A stretch of 37,891 nt of DNA from Guillardia theta CCMP2712 (taxonomy: Eukaryota > Cryptophyceae > Pyrenomonadales > Geminigeraceae). Where the stretch lies: contig NW_005434661.1 of the NCBI RefSeq assembly GCF_000315625.1, forward strand, positions 1,021,871 to 1,059,761. Reading direction: 5' to 3'. The notes under the pieces are model-generated. The model was not told where the DNA came from, did no database searches, and worked only from the letters and a program-made list of their open reading frames with translations. Shown in pieces: positions 10,094 through 25,006 of the stretch. The position numbers were made by a program, and so were the translations under genes. Position 1 is the stretch's first letter. Each line of letters opens with the position of its first letter.

Positions 10094-13000
10094 GGCCTCA
10101 GAAGGACGAAGATTCAGGACGGGGAGCGAGAAAGGGAAAAAATGAGGAGGAAGTGCAAGAAAGGAGGAAGGAGTTAGGGGGGTGGTAGGGCAACAAGCAG
10201 GGAGCGTAGAGGAGAGCAAGTTTACCGTATCCCCCGTCTCCCGTTTTCTGACATTCTCCATGGTAAATGGGGCAAGTGCGCTGATAGCTGTGGTGATGAC
10301 CAGCAAGAACAACGTCAACCTGATACAATCATGGTGAACAGGACGTGCAAATCTCTACTCCTCGTCCTCGTCCTCGTCCTCGTCCTCTTCTTCGTCCTAG
10401 CATCAACCCCCCTCCCCTCCGTCCAGACACATCCTATTTCCATCCTCCACCCACACTTCGTCCTACCTTGTACAGCATGAGCAAAGGTTCGAACGCTTCC
10501 CTCAGCTCTTGCGCCACCTGCTGATCATCCGCCGCTCCTGGCAAGATACCGGTGAAGTACTGCAGCAGGAGACATCAGCCTCCTCCTCTTCCCCCCCGCC
10601 CCGCCCCCCCCCCAGCTCCCCTCCTCCTCCTCCTCTTCCTCCTCCTCCTCGAGGCTTCACCATCGGCCGATGGCCAACAACCATCACCCATGGCGTCACT
10701 GAGCGATCGACCAGCCGCAGATCCTCTTCAAGCCACTGAACAGTCAAGAGTCAACCATCGAACATCCTCGTGCTTCCTCCCTCCGTTCCTCCTCCTTGTC
10801 TTCCTCATCATCATCCTCGTCCTTGCCTTGTCCTCGTCCTCGTCCATGTGCTTCTCAACTCCCCCCGGCTCTCTGCCGATCGTCTTGTCGCTGATTTACC
10901 TCTCTGTTACTCCTCTCCTCCTCCTCTTTCCCCTGCTTCTTGCGCTCTCTTCCCCTCTCCTGCTCATCGTTTCCTCCTCCCATCACCTTTTTCTGCTGCT
11001 CTAGCGAATGCTCGGTGGAGATCACGGCAACATGCAGAAGAGGATGCGAGAAGCTGTACCAGGGCGAGTCGGAAGAGGCCGAGGAGGAGAAGGCTGAGGG
11101 GGAGAAGGATCAGAAGCCTCCAAGTTTTGCATCCTAGACCTGAGAATGATGGAAGGGTTGGTGAAGGGGCCGGCATGACAAATCTCCTGTTGTAAGCAAC
11201 TCCACATTCTCCTCCTGAGTCGAAACTTCCTCTCACGCTTCCTGTACAAGTTTCAATCACATGATTGTGAGCTTGCCGCCTCCTCTCTGTGATCTCCGTC
11301 CTCCTCACTTCCCTCTCTCTCCTTGCTAATCTTTCCACCTCACTCACTGCTCTTCCCATGACGCTTCTCTTTCTCACCGCTGTTGGGCCAATCTCTTTCG
11401 TGGTTACCAATAGCAGTCATGTACGGGACTTGAGTGGCGATTTCCTCAATCTTCCAAACCTTTCATGTCAAGTATGTTGTTCTCACAGAAACACAAGCTC
11501 TTTCCACCTGATCCATGAAGTTTTCCCACTCTGACTCAAACCCCTTCGCGTACGAGATGTCTCCGACTGTCAGCGTCAGTGAGAAGGAGGTTGCTTGAGC
11601 TTGCAAGACAGACCGTGCAGGACGAAGGAAATATCTGAGATTTCCCTCTCAACACTCGCAGTTGTCGCCTTGCTTGCCTTAGAAGCATGTTACATTCCAC
11701 TTGCACTCCTCTTTTGCTTCTCACAGGACAATCGCAATGCTGGAAAGTGTGATCGTTACTGTGTTGACCAACATCTCCGTAGACAACAAAAGAAACTGGA
11801 AGATTGTGTGACTGCACTTCAAGATGACAACGAATTCTTTACATGCTTGTCTGTGAGGAAATGTTCTTCCTATTGATATGCATCTGATTTTGCTCCAACC
11901 ATCGTCTGAAACTGTTTTATCACCACTTTTCACATCTTTTGATGGTAACAACCGTCGCTCCCGTATCTATAGCAGAGGTCTTTGCTCCCTTGAGTAGCTT
12001 TCATCATCGCTCGATGTCTAATGCCAGGATCACGAAACCCAACGCCGCTTGCCCATCCTCCGCACATCTCCTCAGAGGAGTACAAGAGAGCAGAAGATGC
12101 CATGCTGATAGCCGTGATGTTGCTTGTGCTTGGGCCAAACTGTACCATCTGATTCGTGAAATTACGACCTGCACAATCATTTTCAATACCTCCTCCATAG
12201 AAAATTCATGATCACCGCCACTACAATCATCAACTCCATTATCAGCATCTTGTCAGTCATGACTACATACATCACCAAGATAATACCGCTCTCCGCCATC
12301 TGACCTCCATCAAATAACATGATCATTATATCTATCTCCTCCTCCATCTCCAACATTGTCAACTTTATTGCATGTATAATGTTGGTAACAATCAACACCT
12401 GTTGTCCAAGAAAGCAGCAGCTCTCCAGGGTTCGACGTGTAGGCAAGATGTGCTTGTGTAGGCTGATTCTTCCTTTCTAGAGACACGACATTGCTCTTCC
12501 CAACCAACTGCGCCTTGTCGCCTATCGCCTTGAACAAGTAGAAGACCTGAGATGCTTTCGCTCAACGACATCATCACATGGTTTGAAGTCAGTCACGCAC
12601 AATGTCCTCTCGCATGTTCAACATGTCGAATTTGTGCTCTCCTGCCGATCAATCAGCTAATTTTTTGATTTGTCCCTTCGAACAGCATCGACAGACCTCG
12701 GACGCTGTTGACAACAAATTGAAACTTTATGGGAGATGTGCGCGTGATATCATCGCTTACAAGGTAAGCCCCCACCCAGTAAGGAGACCAGTGCCTGCAT
12801 GCTTGTCATTCTCTTACTCAGTATGCTCTATCTCACCAGGGTAAGCTCCTCCATCGGACAGTGATGGTTTGTTTACCCCCTTGCATGATAAGCGAATCTA
12901 CTGACAGTGATACGCACGACGAAGGGCATTTAGGGATGATATGGCTTGGTTCGAACAGCTGGAATGGTCGAGCATACTCCAAGAAAGAAAGACAAGACCA

Positions 13001-13345
13001 TTGAGGCTGGATCGGCATGCCTGGATCAATCATACTCGAATTTTCTGACACCAGTGTCTCAAATCCCCACAGCTTACTTTCTTCATGCTTGGCTTCGTTC
13101 GACATAATGTGCATCTTATTTCGCGTTACAAAGGGGGGAAAGGCTTCCAGGTGAGCAGCAGGAGGCACATGTACGATTGTAGGGGTATGACGATGAGGAA
13201 ATTGATGGTGAGAAGAATCTTCCGAATGCTGAACCACTGCAGTCTCTACATAAATTGGTGCCGCAAAAGAAACTCCTCCTCCTCCTCCACCTCCTCCTCC
13301 TATCAGCAACGCAACAACAGCTGTCCACCGCAACACAAACTTCAT
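9678..13345 (-). CDS. Purple acid phosphatase (metallophosphoesterase), secreted, about 676 aa
   Basis: Hydrolyses phosphate monoesters at an Fe-metal centre, normally in the secretory pathway or outside the cell. Seventeen exons, 5' to 3': 12837-13345, 12697-12794, 12601-12641, 12399-12546, 11953-12168, 11843-11905, 11725-11795, 11614-11677, 11508-11566, 11378-11450, 11140-11241, 10987-11093, 10661-10735, 10467-10559, 10226-10319, 9883-9999 and 9678-9778. They join in frame. All five PAP metal-ligand blocks are present: YGDVG, GDISYA, GNHE, VVGHRP and AGHHHSYQR. Also seen are ECGVAYNRRFVMPAP, ISTEHS and VYLVTGNGGY. The N-terminus is a signal peptide (MKFVLRWTAVVALLI) followed by nine glycines. 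The N-terminal domain (SPIKFQFVV, NPGELLLSWTTG, FRDPGIRHRA, YRYGSD) matches the plant PAP1/24/27-type high-molecular-weight group. Confidence 0.93.
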
Positions 13346-14701
13346 TGTCGAAGTGGTTGGCCAACATGTGCGGTTTCACAACTCCCTGGTAAAGTTTCGA
13401 AGTTGTCATTAAAAGTTTCTGAAATTTCAGGCAACTTACAATAATACACAACCATGATGCATTCAAATTTTCATGGAGCAGTTTAAACTTCAATTTTACA
13501 ATATAAACTATGTTTACTACAGGATTCTATTCAGTTCCCGAAAAAAATCTGATATGAAATCATCTCTTTTCGAGATTGATGTCTTCCCACTACCGGTACA
13601 TTTGCCCACGAGATCTGGACCAGGGGTGGAAAATGGTCATTGATCAAACCCGCATTTTACTGCATTATTGTTTATCAACCACCGTCACTTCGGTTCACCG
13701 AGACCACCCCTCCTTTTCTAGACATTCTTTTGCTATTTCCACCACCCCTCCCCTCCACTCAACCCAGTGGTTCATTTTTGAGAATTGAAGGCCGAAGCAC
13801 AGATTCATGTCGACGGGAGGTGCAGGGGTAGGGGCATCCTGAGGCTAGGGTTTCAGAGTATAGCAAAATTATATATGAAGACAATTGATAAATATCTCTG
13901 GTATTGGGCTCTGATTTTGAATAGCACCCAGGTAATGCATATACACCAGGAAGGGCGATACAAAGGTAAAGCCAGTTGGTGTACTACATCGGGATAGGGG
14001 TACTAAAAGATGGGGTAGAGGTACTCGACTACCCAAGACTAGATCAGTGAAAATATGTGTCAAGGTGGGGTGAGTAAATTTTAGAGATGTCGAAGGTAGG
14101 GTAGGGTAGGGTGCTGCTGGTGGAGGAGGACTTCGGACGGGGGCTGCGGTGTGGCGCATGGGTATGAGGAGAGAAGGGAGCTAGCGAGGTAGATATGCGC
14201 TCCCATGCTGCCTTCAGATGCCTGGAAGAACCAGCAGAGCTCGATCTTTCAGAGAGGATGCAAGCAAATGGTTGAGGAGATTGGCGCTGCTGCCTCTGGT
14301 TCGGGCAAGGAGCCGAGGCGCTTGGAGTGAAGTAGAATTCAGAAGCATGATAGTACAAGCCCGTAGATCTTCTTGACTTCTAGGCGGTGAAGTAATTTTC
14401 GAGCTACTACAAAATATCTCTTGTGTATCAATCTGAATGCAGGAAATCTAGGGTGTGTGTTGTGTCGTGCTATGTCGTGCTGTGTTGTGCTGTATGGTAA
14501 GGTGTGGTATGGTACTGTGTGGTTTTGTATTGCATATTATTTTTGAGTATGGTATTGTTGAGGTAGCTGTGTAGGTGCGAAAGTTTCTTTGATGCTGAGT
14601 ACGTAATTCCTTGAACTGAAATGCGTTGATCGATTGTTGGTTTCCAGGCGATCTCGGTGCCGAGCCATGTGGTCCTTGTGATAGTGATCGGCCCTTGAAG
14701 G
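13346..14701. other. Intergenic region, AT-rich then G-rich
   Basis: This lies between the divergent phosphatase (-) and lipid kinase (+) genes. Bases 13346-13600 are AT-rich. From 13820 to 14110 the plus strand repeatedly carries GGGGTAGGGG, GGGGTAC-like and GTAGGGTAGGG words. Near 14450-14530 there is a degenerate GTGTTGTGCTGT tract. Several short ORFs exist (for example a Ser/Pro-rich one on the minus strand at 14044-14358), but none has a feature I can support. The promoters of both genes must lie here; I cannot place them. Confidence 0.6.
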
Positions 14702-15955
14702 ATGAGCAACGGAGAAAACTCCTTCGGCAGCATGCGGGATTGGACTATCATCGTCAACCCTGCTAGCTCAGGAGGCAAGACAAAGAGCACCTGGCCATCT
14801 ACTTTCGAGCAGTTGTGTGCCATAGCTGCCCAAATGGGCTATGAGCATCCCACAGAAGCGCGTGTGCTCGAGTCCATGGGCATGGGTAGCGCGACTGATC
14901 TGACGAGGAAGGTGTTGAGAGAGGGAGCTAAGGTGGTGGTAGCAGTGGGAGGAGACGGAACCTTGTCGGAAGTGATGGAAGGTTTCTTCGAGCCAGACAC
15001 AGATGAGATGATCAATGAAGAGGCCGTGATTGGGTACCTTCAGTCGGGGACCGGGTCGGACTTTCGCAGGACTCTGGGATGGCAAAACCAAGATCTTCAG
15101 GAATGGATCGTCAGGTTGCTTCGAAGACAAACCAAAAAGTTGGACATTTGCGGCAGCTGCTTCACTGGAACCGATGGGACGATCAAAAAGAGGCATTTCA
15201 TCAACATGTCCAGTTGTGGGGTGAGCGCGTCAATAGCGAAACTTGCAAACGAGAAATACAAAATGTTTGGGCCGAACTTGACATATATCATGGTGACGCC
15301 TGCGATTGCTTGGAATAATCTTCGTTTGATCTAGTCTGCACAGGCCTCGTTCGGTGGATTCATGCAATTCTCACCTTTCAAAGTTCGAATCAAGGTCGAT
15401 GACAAAGACTGGATTGAGGTGTTTTATTATATCCTTCTCTTCTTCTCTGACCTATTTCTGCTTGAAAGCATGAAGAGGTAACCTTCATCACGATCTGCAA
15501 CGGGAAATTTTTTGGTGGAGGCATGAAAATTTGTCCACCCGCGGACCCCTTCGATGGATACATCCATTTGGTCGTCTACAAAGGTTTCTCCCTTGCTCAA
15601 ACACGCTTCTTATCTGCCTCTTTCCTTTTTCTATTTGCTTTTCTGCCTCTGCGAATGTGTCTCTGCTTCTTTTCCTTCTGTCTCAGAACACTCAATGTCC
15701 TTGTATGGCTATCTGGACTCATACCCTGTGGCAGGCGTTGATTTCTTAACCTTTCTTATTTCTCTTCCCAAGCTACTCGGTGGGGAAGGGATACTAGACA
15801 GCAACAGCATTTTCGTCGAGAAGGTCAAGACCTGCGACATCCAGGTGGAAGAGAAAGACAAGGGGAAAGTGAACATGGAGCTTGACGGGGAGTCGATTGC
15901 TGTCCTGCCGGCTCAATTTCACATTCTCCCGGAACGGATGCACATGATCATGTGA
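14702..15955 (+). CDS. Lipid kinase of the diacylglycerol/YegS/LCB5 type, 333 aa
   Basis: A DAGK-catalytic-domain protein, predicted to transfer the ATP gamma-phosphate to a lipid such as diacylglycerol, ceramide or a sphingoid base; the substrate cannot be told from sequence. Exons: 14702-15292, 15344-15418, 15469-15583 and 15735-15955 (stop TGA). The ATG at 14702 has an in-frame TGA two codons upstream. Family motifs are present: the nucleotide loop NPASSGGK, VVAVGGDGTLSEV, the GTGxDF block as LQSGTGSDFRR (Ser where most members have Asn or Asp), and FGGGMKICPPADPFDGY. The first intron (15293-15343) is supported because removing it joins YIM to ASFGGFMQFSPFKVRI, the expected family order. 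There is no clear signal peptide or membrane helix, so it is probably a soluble enzyme acting at membranes. Confidence 0.88.
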
Positions 15956-16322
15956 GATAATTGTGGGTTCGTTCTGCTATTCTTTCATGTTGCTTGCTGG
16001 CTAGCCATGCAGAGATCCAGGACTCCCTCAATCTAAACCCAAAGATTGTTAGACATGTGAAGCTGCAAAGATATTTGCAACCTCCTTGCATGGCACCTGG
16101 GAAAAGAAGGAGTTAGATAAAATAAAGACTAGAAGTCAAGTAATCTTTGCCATAGCGAGAATAAGAAAGGGAGGAGGAGATGAAGAGGAAAGGAGGTGAT
16201 GAAAAGCGAAGGAAGCGGGGTGAGGAGATCTGTTCAACACCTTGTCAGTCAGCAGCTGTCGAAGTTGAGATTGCTCAGCAGCCTGCCAGCCAACGGTCAG
16301 GAGAGAGTCAAACTGCAGAATT
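15956..16322. other. Spacer with a possible out-of-frame continuation of the TBC gene
   Basis: This lies between the convergent lipid kinase and TBC-like genes. On the minus strand, just past the TGA at 16323, the neighbouring frame reads NEILQFDSLLTVGWQAAEQ, helical in character and of the kind expected after a TBC domain. Bases 15956-16190 show nothing further. Confidence 0.35.
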
Positions 16323-18176
16323 TCATTCCTCCATCAGTAGCCTTCGCTTGTGATGCAGAAGAGAGAGGCCAAATTTCACCAGGAATGCTCTTCCCCCATC
16401 CGCTGTTTGCCGTAGAAATCCATCCAAGAAGCGATGCCTGTCCAGGAGAGGCAACGAAAGGGCAAGAATTTCAAGGAACTACGAAAGTGAAGGGGAAGAG
16501 AAAGGGGAGAAAGGGTGGAAGGCTGGAGGAGGAAAGAAAAGGGTAGAAGGCTAGGTCTGGGAACAGGCGGGAGTAACAGAGAGGAAGGTGGAGGGAAGCT
16601 GAGAATGGAAGGGGCAGAGAATGGGAACATGCAAGGTTGACGTACGCCTCGCCTTACCTGCCCTGCCACGGCAAAATATCGAAGAAGATAGTTTCAAACC
16701 ATGCCTTAACGATATCCCTGCGAGTTTATTATTATGAGGATGCGATGGGACAGCGAGACCTGAGGTTGATTTCTTTTGACTGTAGGTGGTTGATAAGAGC
16801 CTGATCCTCTTCTATCGCTGCCCTGCGGACCGACGTCATGCTTTGTTTTTGACTTTCCGGTGCCTTGCCGGAGAAAGTTTTCCACATCTCCTTCGAGGCT
16901 GTAGATTTTGTTGTCCTTGGGCATCGCGTCGTTGATACGATCCAGGTCTCCACCATTCCACCATCCCTTTACGCCAACCTCTGTTTGCTGTCGTGCTCCT
17001 GTGACGTCGTTTGCGCTCCTCCAGTAGCCCGAAATGTAGTGGTCGGTGCTCTGGAGCACTGCTATGACTCGGGCGGTTGTTGCCATGGGAAGAAATATGG
17101 AGAGGAAGTGAGCCACCTGCTCATACCTTCAGAACATGTTCCTACTGGCCCATTGCAGAATTTACTTTGCATAACCCGGCATGCAGAGGATCGAACGCGA
17201 CGAATTCCAAGAGCGTCACGAAGCGAGTCTGATCAGCATTTCAGTGGCAAGGCACCAGATCATTGTCGAGACCTGAAAGTCTCTCGTGGTAAAGAACTTG
17301 CTGGCAACTCGCTGCAGTTCTGATCGCGGAGCAGCTGGCTGGACGTCTGCATGCTTGGCATGAGATGAAGGAGAAGGACTGCTTCACAGCATCATTCCTG
17401 GTAACCCTCGGATCTTGTCTGCACTGCAGCTGGCCGGCCATTCCTGCGTCCTGAAAAACGAGGGCATCCTTGAAAGGCTTGGGATTTCTCCTGTATTGGT
17501 GCAGAGATGTGCTGCTTGCTCCAACTTCAACGGTGTCAGGACAGCTTCTCCCTCACACGACGCCTCTGCTCCTCACCTCGAAATCAGGCAGCAAATGCCC
17601 ATCTGTAAAGCGAGAAAGGTGTTGGACCTCTTTGCTTCGCCAAAACTTCTTGAGCAACATGATCGGTCCATATTCATCCTCCTCTTCATCGGATTCTACG
17701 ATTTAAATGAGACACAAGCACTAGAGAGGGGGCATTTCAACACCTTCATCCTCCTCAACTGTTGGCACACCCTCTGCAGATACCTGGAAGCTGTACAGCT
17801 CTTCTCGGAGAGCTTGCTGCAGTGATCCATTAGACATCAAGAATTATTTGTCATGTTTCTTGCTTACTTTTGTCCTTGGGTCGTTTGTCATCTTCACAGG
17901 AGCTCCAGTGTCGGACAACACCTCCATGTCATCAGGTACTCTTGACTTCATCTCCTCTACCATCTTCACGATCTCTTCATACGGTGCAGTATCATCGCAT
18001 GTCTGGTTGATTTCTCTGTCGCCTGATCCTCCTCGCAGGACGATGTTGACATTCGACGGCTTCCAAGCATCGCAGAACAAACTCGTCGTCACGACAGTGA
18101 GGTGAAGCAGGACGAGGACAAGGAGCAGCCATATTCGGCTGCTAGTGGAACAAGTTACCCCGTCTTTATGTCTCAT
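16323..18176 (-). CDS. TBC (Rab-GAP)-like domain protein with N-terminal signal peptide or anchor
   Basis: Exons I can support, 5' to 3': 17868-18176, 17744-17816, 17577-17695, 17273-17346, 17166-17228, 16760-17116, 16658-16704 and 16323-16437. The link between 17577 and 17346 is unresolved and may hold another exon. The start MRHKDGV is followed by a hydrophobic run (IWLLLVLVLLHLTVVTTSLF), then an acidic region (EESDEEEDEYG). The C-terminal half resembles a TBC domain: LLEFVAFDPLHAGLCK fits the L..Y..YDP..GYCQG block, and AWFETIFFDILPWQ with RFLDGFLRQTADGGRAFLV fits WFLTLF..VLPF..R.WD.F...G....FR. TBC proteins stimulate GTP hydrolysis by Rab GTPases on the cytosolic face of membranes. The arginine finger is not identified, so catalysis is doubtful. 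A secretory leader on a TBC protein is unusual. Confidence 0.5.
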
Positions 18177-19222
18177 TGCCTGCAAAATCCATCGTCAAGT
18201 TCTTAGGTGCCATCATTGCATGTCTGCTTCTCCTCACTACCTCACAATTCACCATGTGGAAATCCGTCCACTCGATCAATGAGGTTGTTGTGCCCAGTCT
18301 TACACACCCACATGTTCAATCTGCCAGCATGCGGTAATCTGTCTTTCTCTCTCGATCTCCTTGCTCGTCCTCTTCATCCTCCTCCTCCTCCTCCTCTCTG
18401 TCTTGTGGCCTGACTGTGGCACACTGGCGGGAGCGAAGACAACCTGGAAGACAACAAGTTGCCAATATGAGATGAGTGGGGATGAGGGTTATGTACTGAA
18501 GGATAACGCAAATGGTCATCGGTGACTGGGTAGGGTTATTTTTCGATGTAAAATTTAAAATACTTCCAATCAAAGTTTCAATAATGATAAAAGCTTTGTC
18601 ATAAGTATACAAAGATGGATTTTTTTGGTGGGTGGGGTGAGGCGAATGAGGGGTTCCGGACAGGGGGGTCCAGAGGATTAGGGGGAAGAGACATGCGGGA
18701 AGAGTCGTGATAGCGGCATGGAGATGGAGGGAGAAGGTGGAGGAAGAAGCGGAGGAGAGGGTTGAAAATATGATGACATAAAGCAAGATGAGGAAAGACG
18801 AGCAAGAATTTGAGGATGGAGCAGAGGAGACTAGGAATCTGAACGACCATGAGTAGGTAGTTGCGATGTCGGTCAACATGGAACGCAGGGGCGCGATTTT
18901 GCGATTTGTTTATGAATTGAGGAAGATTTAGCGAAGAAGAGAGATCATGAGGTGGTGTGAGTGGCGAAGGTCAACTTTAGGATTCTTGATTTTGTATCGC
19001 GATTGCATCATGAGACTAGATGGGCAGAAGAACAGTAAGGGTTAAACTCGCATCATGGGTTAACAAATGTCTTCATAACACCGGTTCACACGTGCATTCC
19101 ATTTGCAAGTCATGCCCTGACATGAGATCTTGAAGGCTCCATCCCATTATTCTTGTTGTCCCAAGACTATCAAGCTGCTGGCCGTTGGCAAGGAGACCCT
19201 CTGAAGGCGGTCTGTGGCTTCT
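18177..19222. other. Divergent intergenic region
   Basis: This lies between the TBC-like gene (-) and the membrane-protein gene (+), so it should contain both promoters. It has a CCT-rich patch (18360-18400), an AT-rich patch (18535-18610) and a purine-rich stretch (18640-18840). There is no GC-rich island of the kind found upstream of other genes here. I see no gene or RNA. Confidence 0.6.
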
Positions 19223-20713
19223 ATGAGGGCAGCAAGAGCCATGAGAGTCAGCTCCTCCTTCGCGCTAGCGTTGACTCTCTTGCTGGTACTTTCTCCAGCA
19301 ACTGTCGCCTCAAGAGTTCTGCTGCAGGAAGGAGAGGAGGCGACTGGAGAGGCGGCGCCGGCAGCTGAAGGAGAAGCCACGGCGACAGAATCAGAGGAGA
19401 GCCAAGGAGCGGGAGATGTCTGTCTTACTGCAGACTTTCCTCTGGAGTTTCGATCGCCTGTGCAGTTCAATGTGAAGGATGGGTTCGGGCCCTTCAAGGA
19501 TGGCTCCCTCGACCTCCAGTGTGACTGTGCTGGCTACACCTGCAAGTGTAGCGGGACAGAGGAGAATTGCGATGCCTACTCGGTGCTATGGTTCTACGGC
19601 CTTGCCTACTCGCATCAGTTCGGGAGTTTCTTCTACGACATGCCCGAGTACGAGAGGAAGTATCACCTCGAGTCGATGATCTTCTGGACTGTGCTGGGAA
19701 CCATCCTCTTCTGGCTGGGGCTGCTTACCATCATCTACATGGAGCTCAAGGCTGTTTCCATCACCAGAGAGCGAGACGAGCGACGGAGACTCGTGCAGCT
19801 GCGAGCGATGGAGAGGTCGAGCAAGATCGTGGACCTGGAGAAGAAAGAGATGCTCGTCATGTCTCCTCGTGCTTACATCACAATCGCTGGCGCTATCTTG
19901 CTCTTTGTTGGCCTCTTCTTTCAGCTCATTCCCTTCTGCCACCTCCTACGTGAGCTGGGCATTCCCGTCGCCTTCCACGGCTTCTGCATTCTTTTCGTAT
20001 TTGTGAATGCGCTTGTGCTGTCGGCGTCGATAGTCCTCCTGGTCTTGGGGGTCTTGTGGTCTTGCACACGAGGGTTTGCTGCTCTAGTGTTGATTGTTGT
20101 CGCCATTGCCGGCGACCTGATGATCTTTGGGGGGATCGCCTACTGCCTTGTTTGGATGATTGTTGCAGGAGCCGTCCTCTACCTCTACTTCTCTTTCCTC
20201 CCCGAGCTCTACAAGGACTACAGGGACCTAAGTGACCCCAATAACGGTCGATACCCAGTGTGGCTCCAAGACGCTGGGAACTTTGAGGTATTTGTTGTTT
20301 CTTCTGTTGACTGCCTCCTCCCTTGCTCTCTCAGCCTCCCATTGTCCCTGCTCCTCTTTGCCTCATTCTTGCTTTCTTCCCTCGTCTCTGTTCGTTCTGC
20401 ATCCTGTAGCGGACATGCACCGTTCCCTGCCTCCATCAAGACTTCCACCATTCCTCTCAAATCCCCGAGTGTTGATGATTGCAATGCTTTGATTGACATG
20501 TTCTTGTAGCTGGAAACTGATCTCGAAAAGATCACGTCAAGCTTTCATGCTGCGGGCAAAGACTTTGTGGACGACATCTCTAACAACCCTGTGCGCCTTG
20601 TCGTGTTCTCCGAGGTCTTGCTGACGTTGCTGCAGGTTGGTAGTGGCTTGAAGGACGCGGGCGCAAAGGCACAGGAGGCCGTCAACAAGATGTCAGGGCA
20701 GGAGAAGGCGTGA
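19223..20713 (+). CDS. Polytopic membrane protein with signal peptide and Cys-rich ectodomain, 422 aa
   Basis: Two exons: 19223-20287 and 20510-20713 (stop TGA), in frame through a 222-base CT-rich intron. The ATG at 19223 starts a signal peptide (SFALALTLLLVLSPATVAS). Next come an acidic linker and a Cys-rich patch (LQCDCAGYTCKC, EENC). The first helix is IFWTVLGTILFWLGLLTIIY. A charged basic segment (ITRERDERRRLVQ) leads to a cluster of four or five helices (ITIAGAILLFVGLFF, FCILFVFVNALVLSASIVLL, AALVLIVVAIAGDLMIF, VWMIVAGAVLYLYF). The tail is helical. The layout of a soluble segment plus a C-terminal helix bundle faintly recalls TMEM43-like proteins, but this is weak; I do not assign a family. 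Confidence 0.75.
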
Positions 20714-21061
20714 AAGCAACTTTGGCGCTTATTATGTTTCATATGGGATAATACAATCGTCATCATATCTGTACACTCGCACCTTCCCCTGTCTCATCCT
20801 TCTCTTCCTCCTCTCTCTCTCTTCGCTCTCCTCTCAGTCCCTTGCCCTCGCTGCTCATGTTCTGCCTCATGTGCCTATCGCCTGCCTGCATTTCCGGGTC
20901 CTGCCTCGACCCCAACTGTATCCTTGTGCGATCCTTTCTGCCCCCTTCCCCCCTTTCCCCCTTGCCACCGCCAAACCTCTAATCCCCTCCCTCCCCTCCC
21001 TCCCTCCCTCGCGCCGCTTTCCTCGGTATCCCTTCGTTGCCTTCTTCTGGCCCTCTGCTCC
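20714..21061. other. Pyrimidine-rich intergenic spacer
   Basis: This holds the 3' end of the membrane-protein gene and a CT-rich stretch (20780-21020) just before the ATG at 21062 of the next gene. There is no GC-rich island and no gene. Confidence 0.55.
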
Positions 21062-24556
<3,495 letters not shown>

Positions 24557-25006
24557 ACTTCCGAAGTCACCGTCTGCCCCGGCCGCCCAGCTGGCAGCCG
24601 GCAGTGAGTACTATAGGTAACTAGTAAGCCAGTGCGCACCGTGAGTGTTCGGCCCGCCCGGCGTACTACTTGATGATACTATGAGATGATAGGGGGGGGG
24701 CGGTGACTTTCAGTGCCGGGCCCCGGGGCCAGCAGCGGGCCAGGCCGGGCTCAGTGGGCCGCCAGACTCGCCCTGGGCTGGGCCAGGCTCGGGCCCGGAT
24801 CCATACCGTACGCGACATCTAAGCATCGCTCAGAGTTTTCAAACATAGGGTGTCTACAACCAAAGTTTGTGATGTTTGTTTAAATATTAATACTGAATTT
24901 CAAAGTTTATGGTCTCAATTGACACACATTTGAAAGTAAGAAGATTAGGTTGTGTACGTTCGGTATTTCTGATCCAACGCCGGCAATCCCTCTCATACCG
25001 GCGGCC
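24557..25006. other. GC-rich intergenic island 3, upstream of the epimerase gene
   Basis: Bases 24575-24810 are very GC-rich, with GGCCGGGC-type words, GTACTATAGGTAACTAGTA near 24610, GTACTAC near 24663 and ACCGTACG at 24805. The block then switches sharply to AT-rich DNA (24830-24960) up to the start codon. It shares words with the islands at 4590, 6540 and 26640 and, like them, lies upstream of a gene. Confidence 0.45.

Noticed and set aside
14470-14823. Minus-strand ORF overlapping the start of the lipid kinase
   Set aside because: It is antisense to conserved NPASSGGK-coding sequence and ends in a low-complexity tract.
16196-16546. Plus-strand ORF of about 116 codons
   Set aside because: It overlaps the last TBC-like exon in antisense and has a repetitive basic tail from purine-rich DNA.
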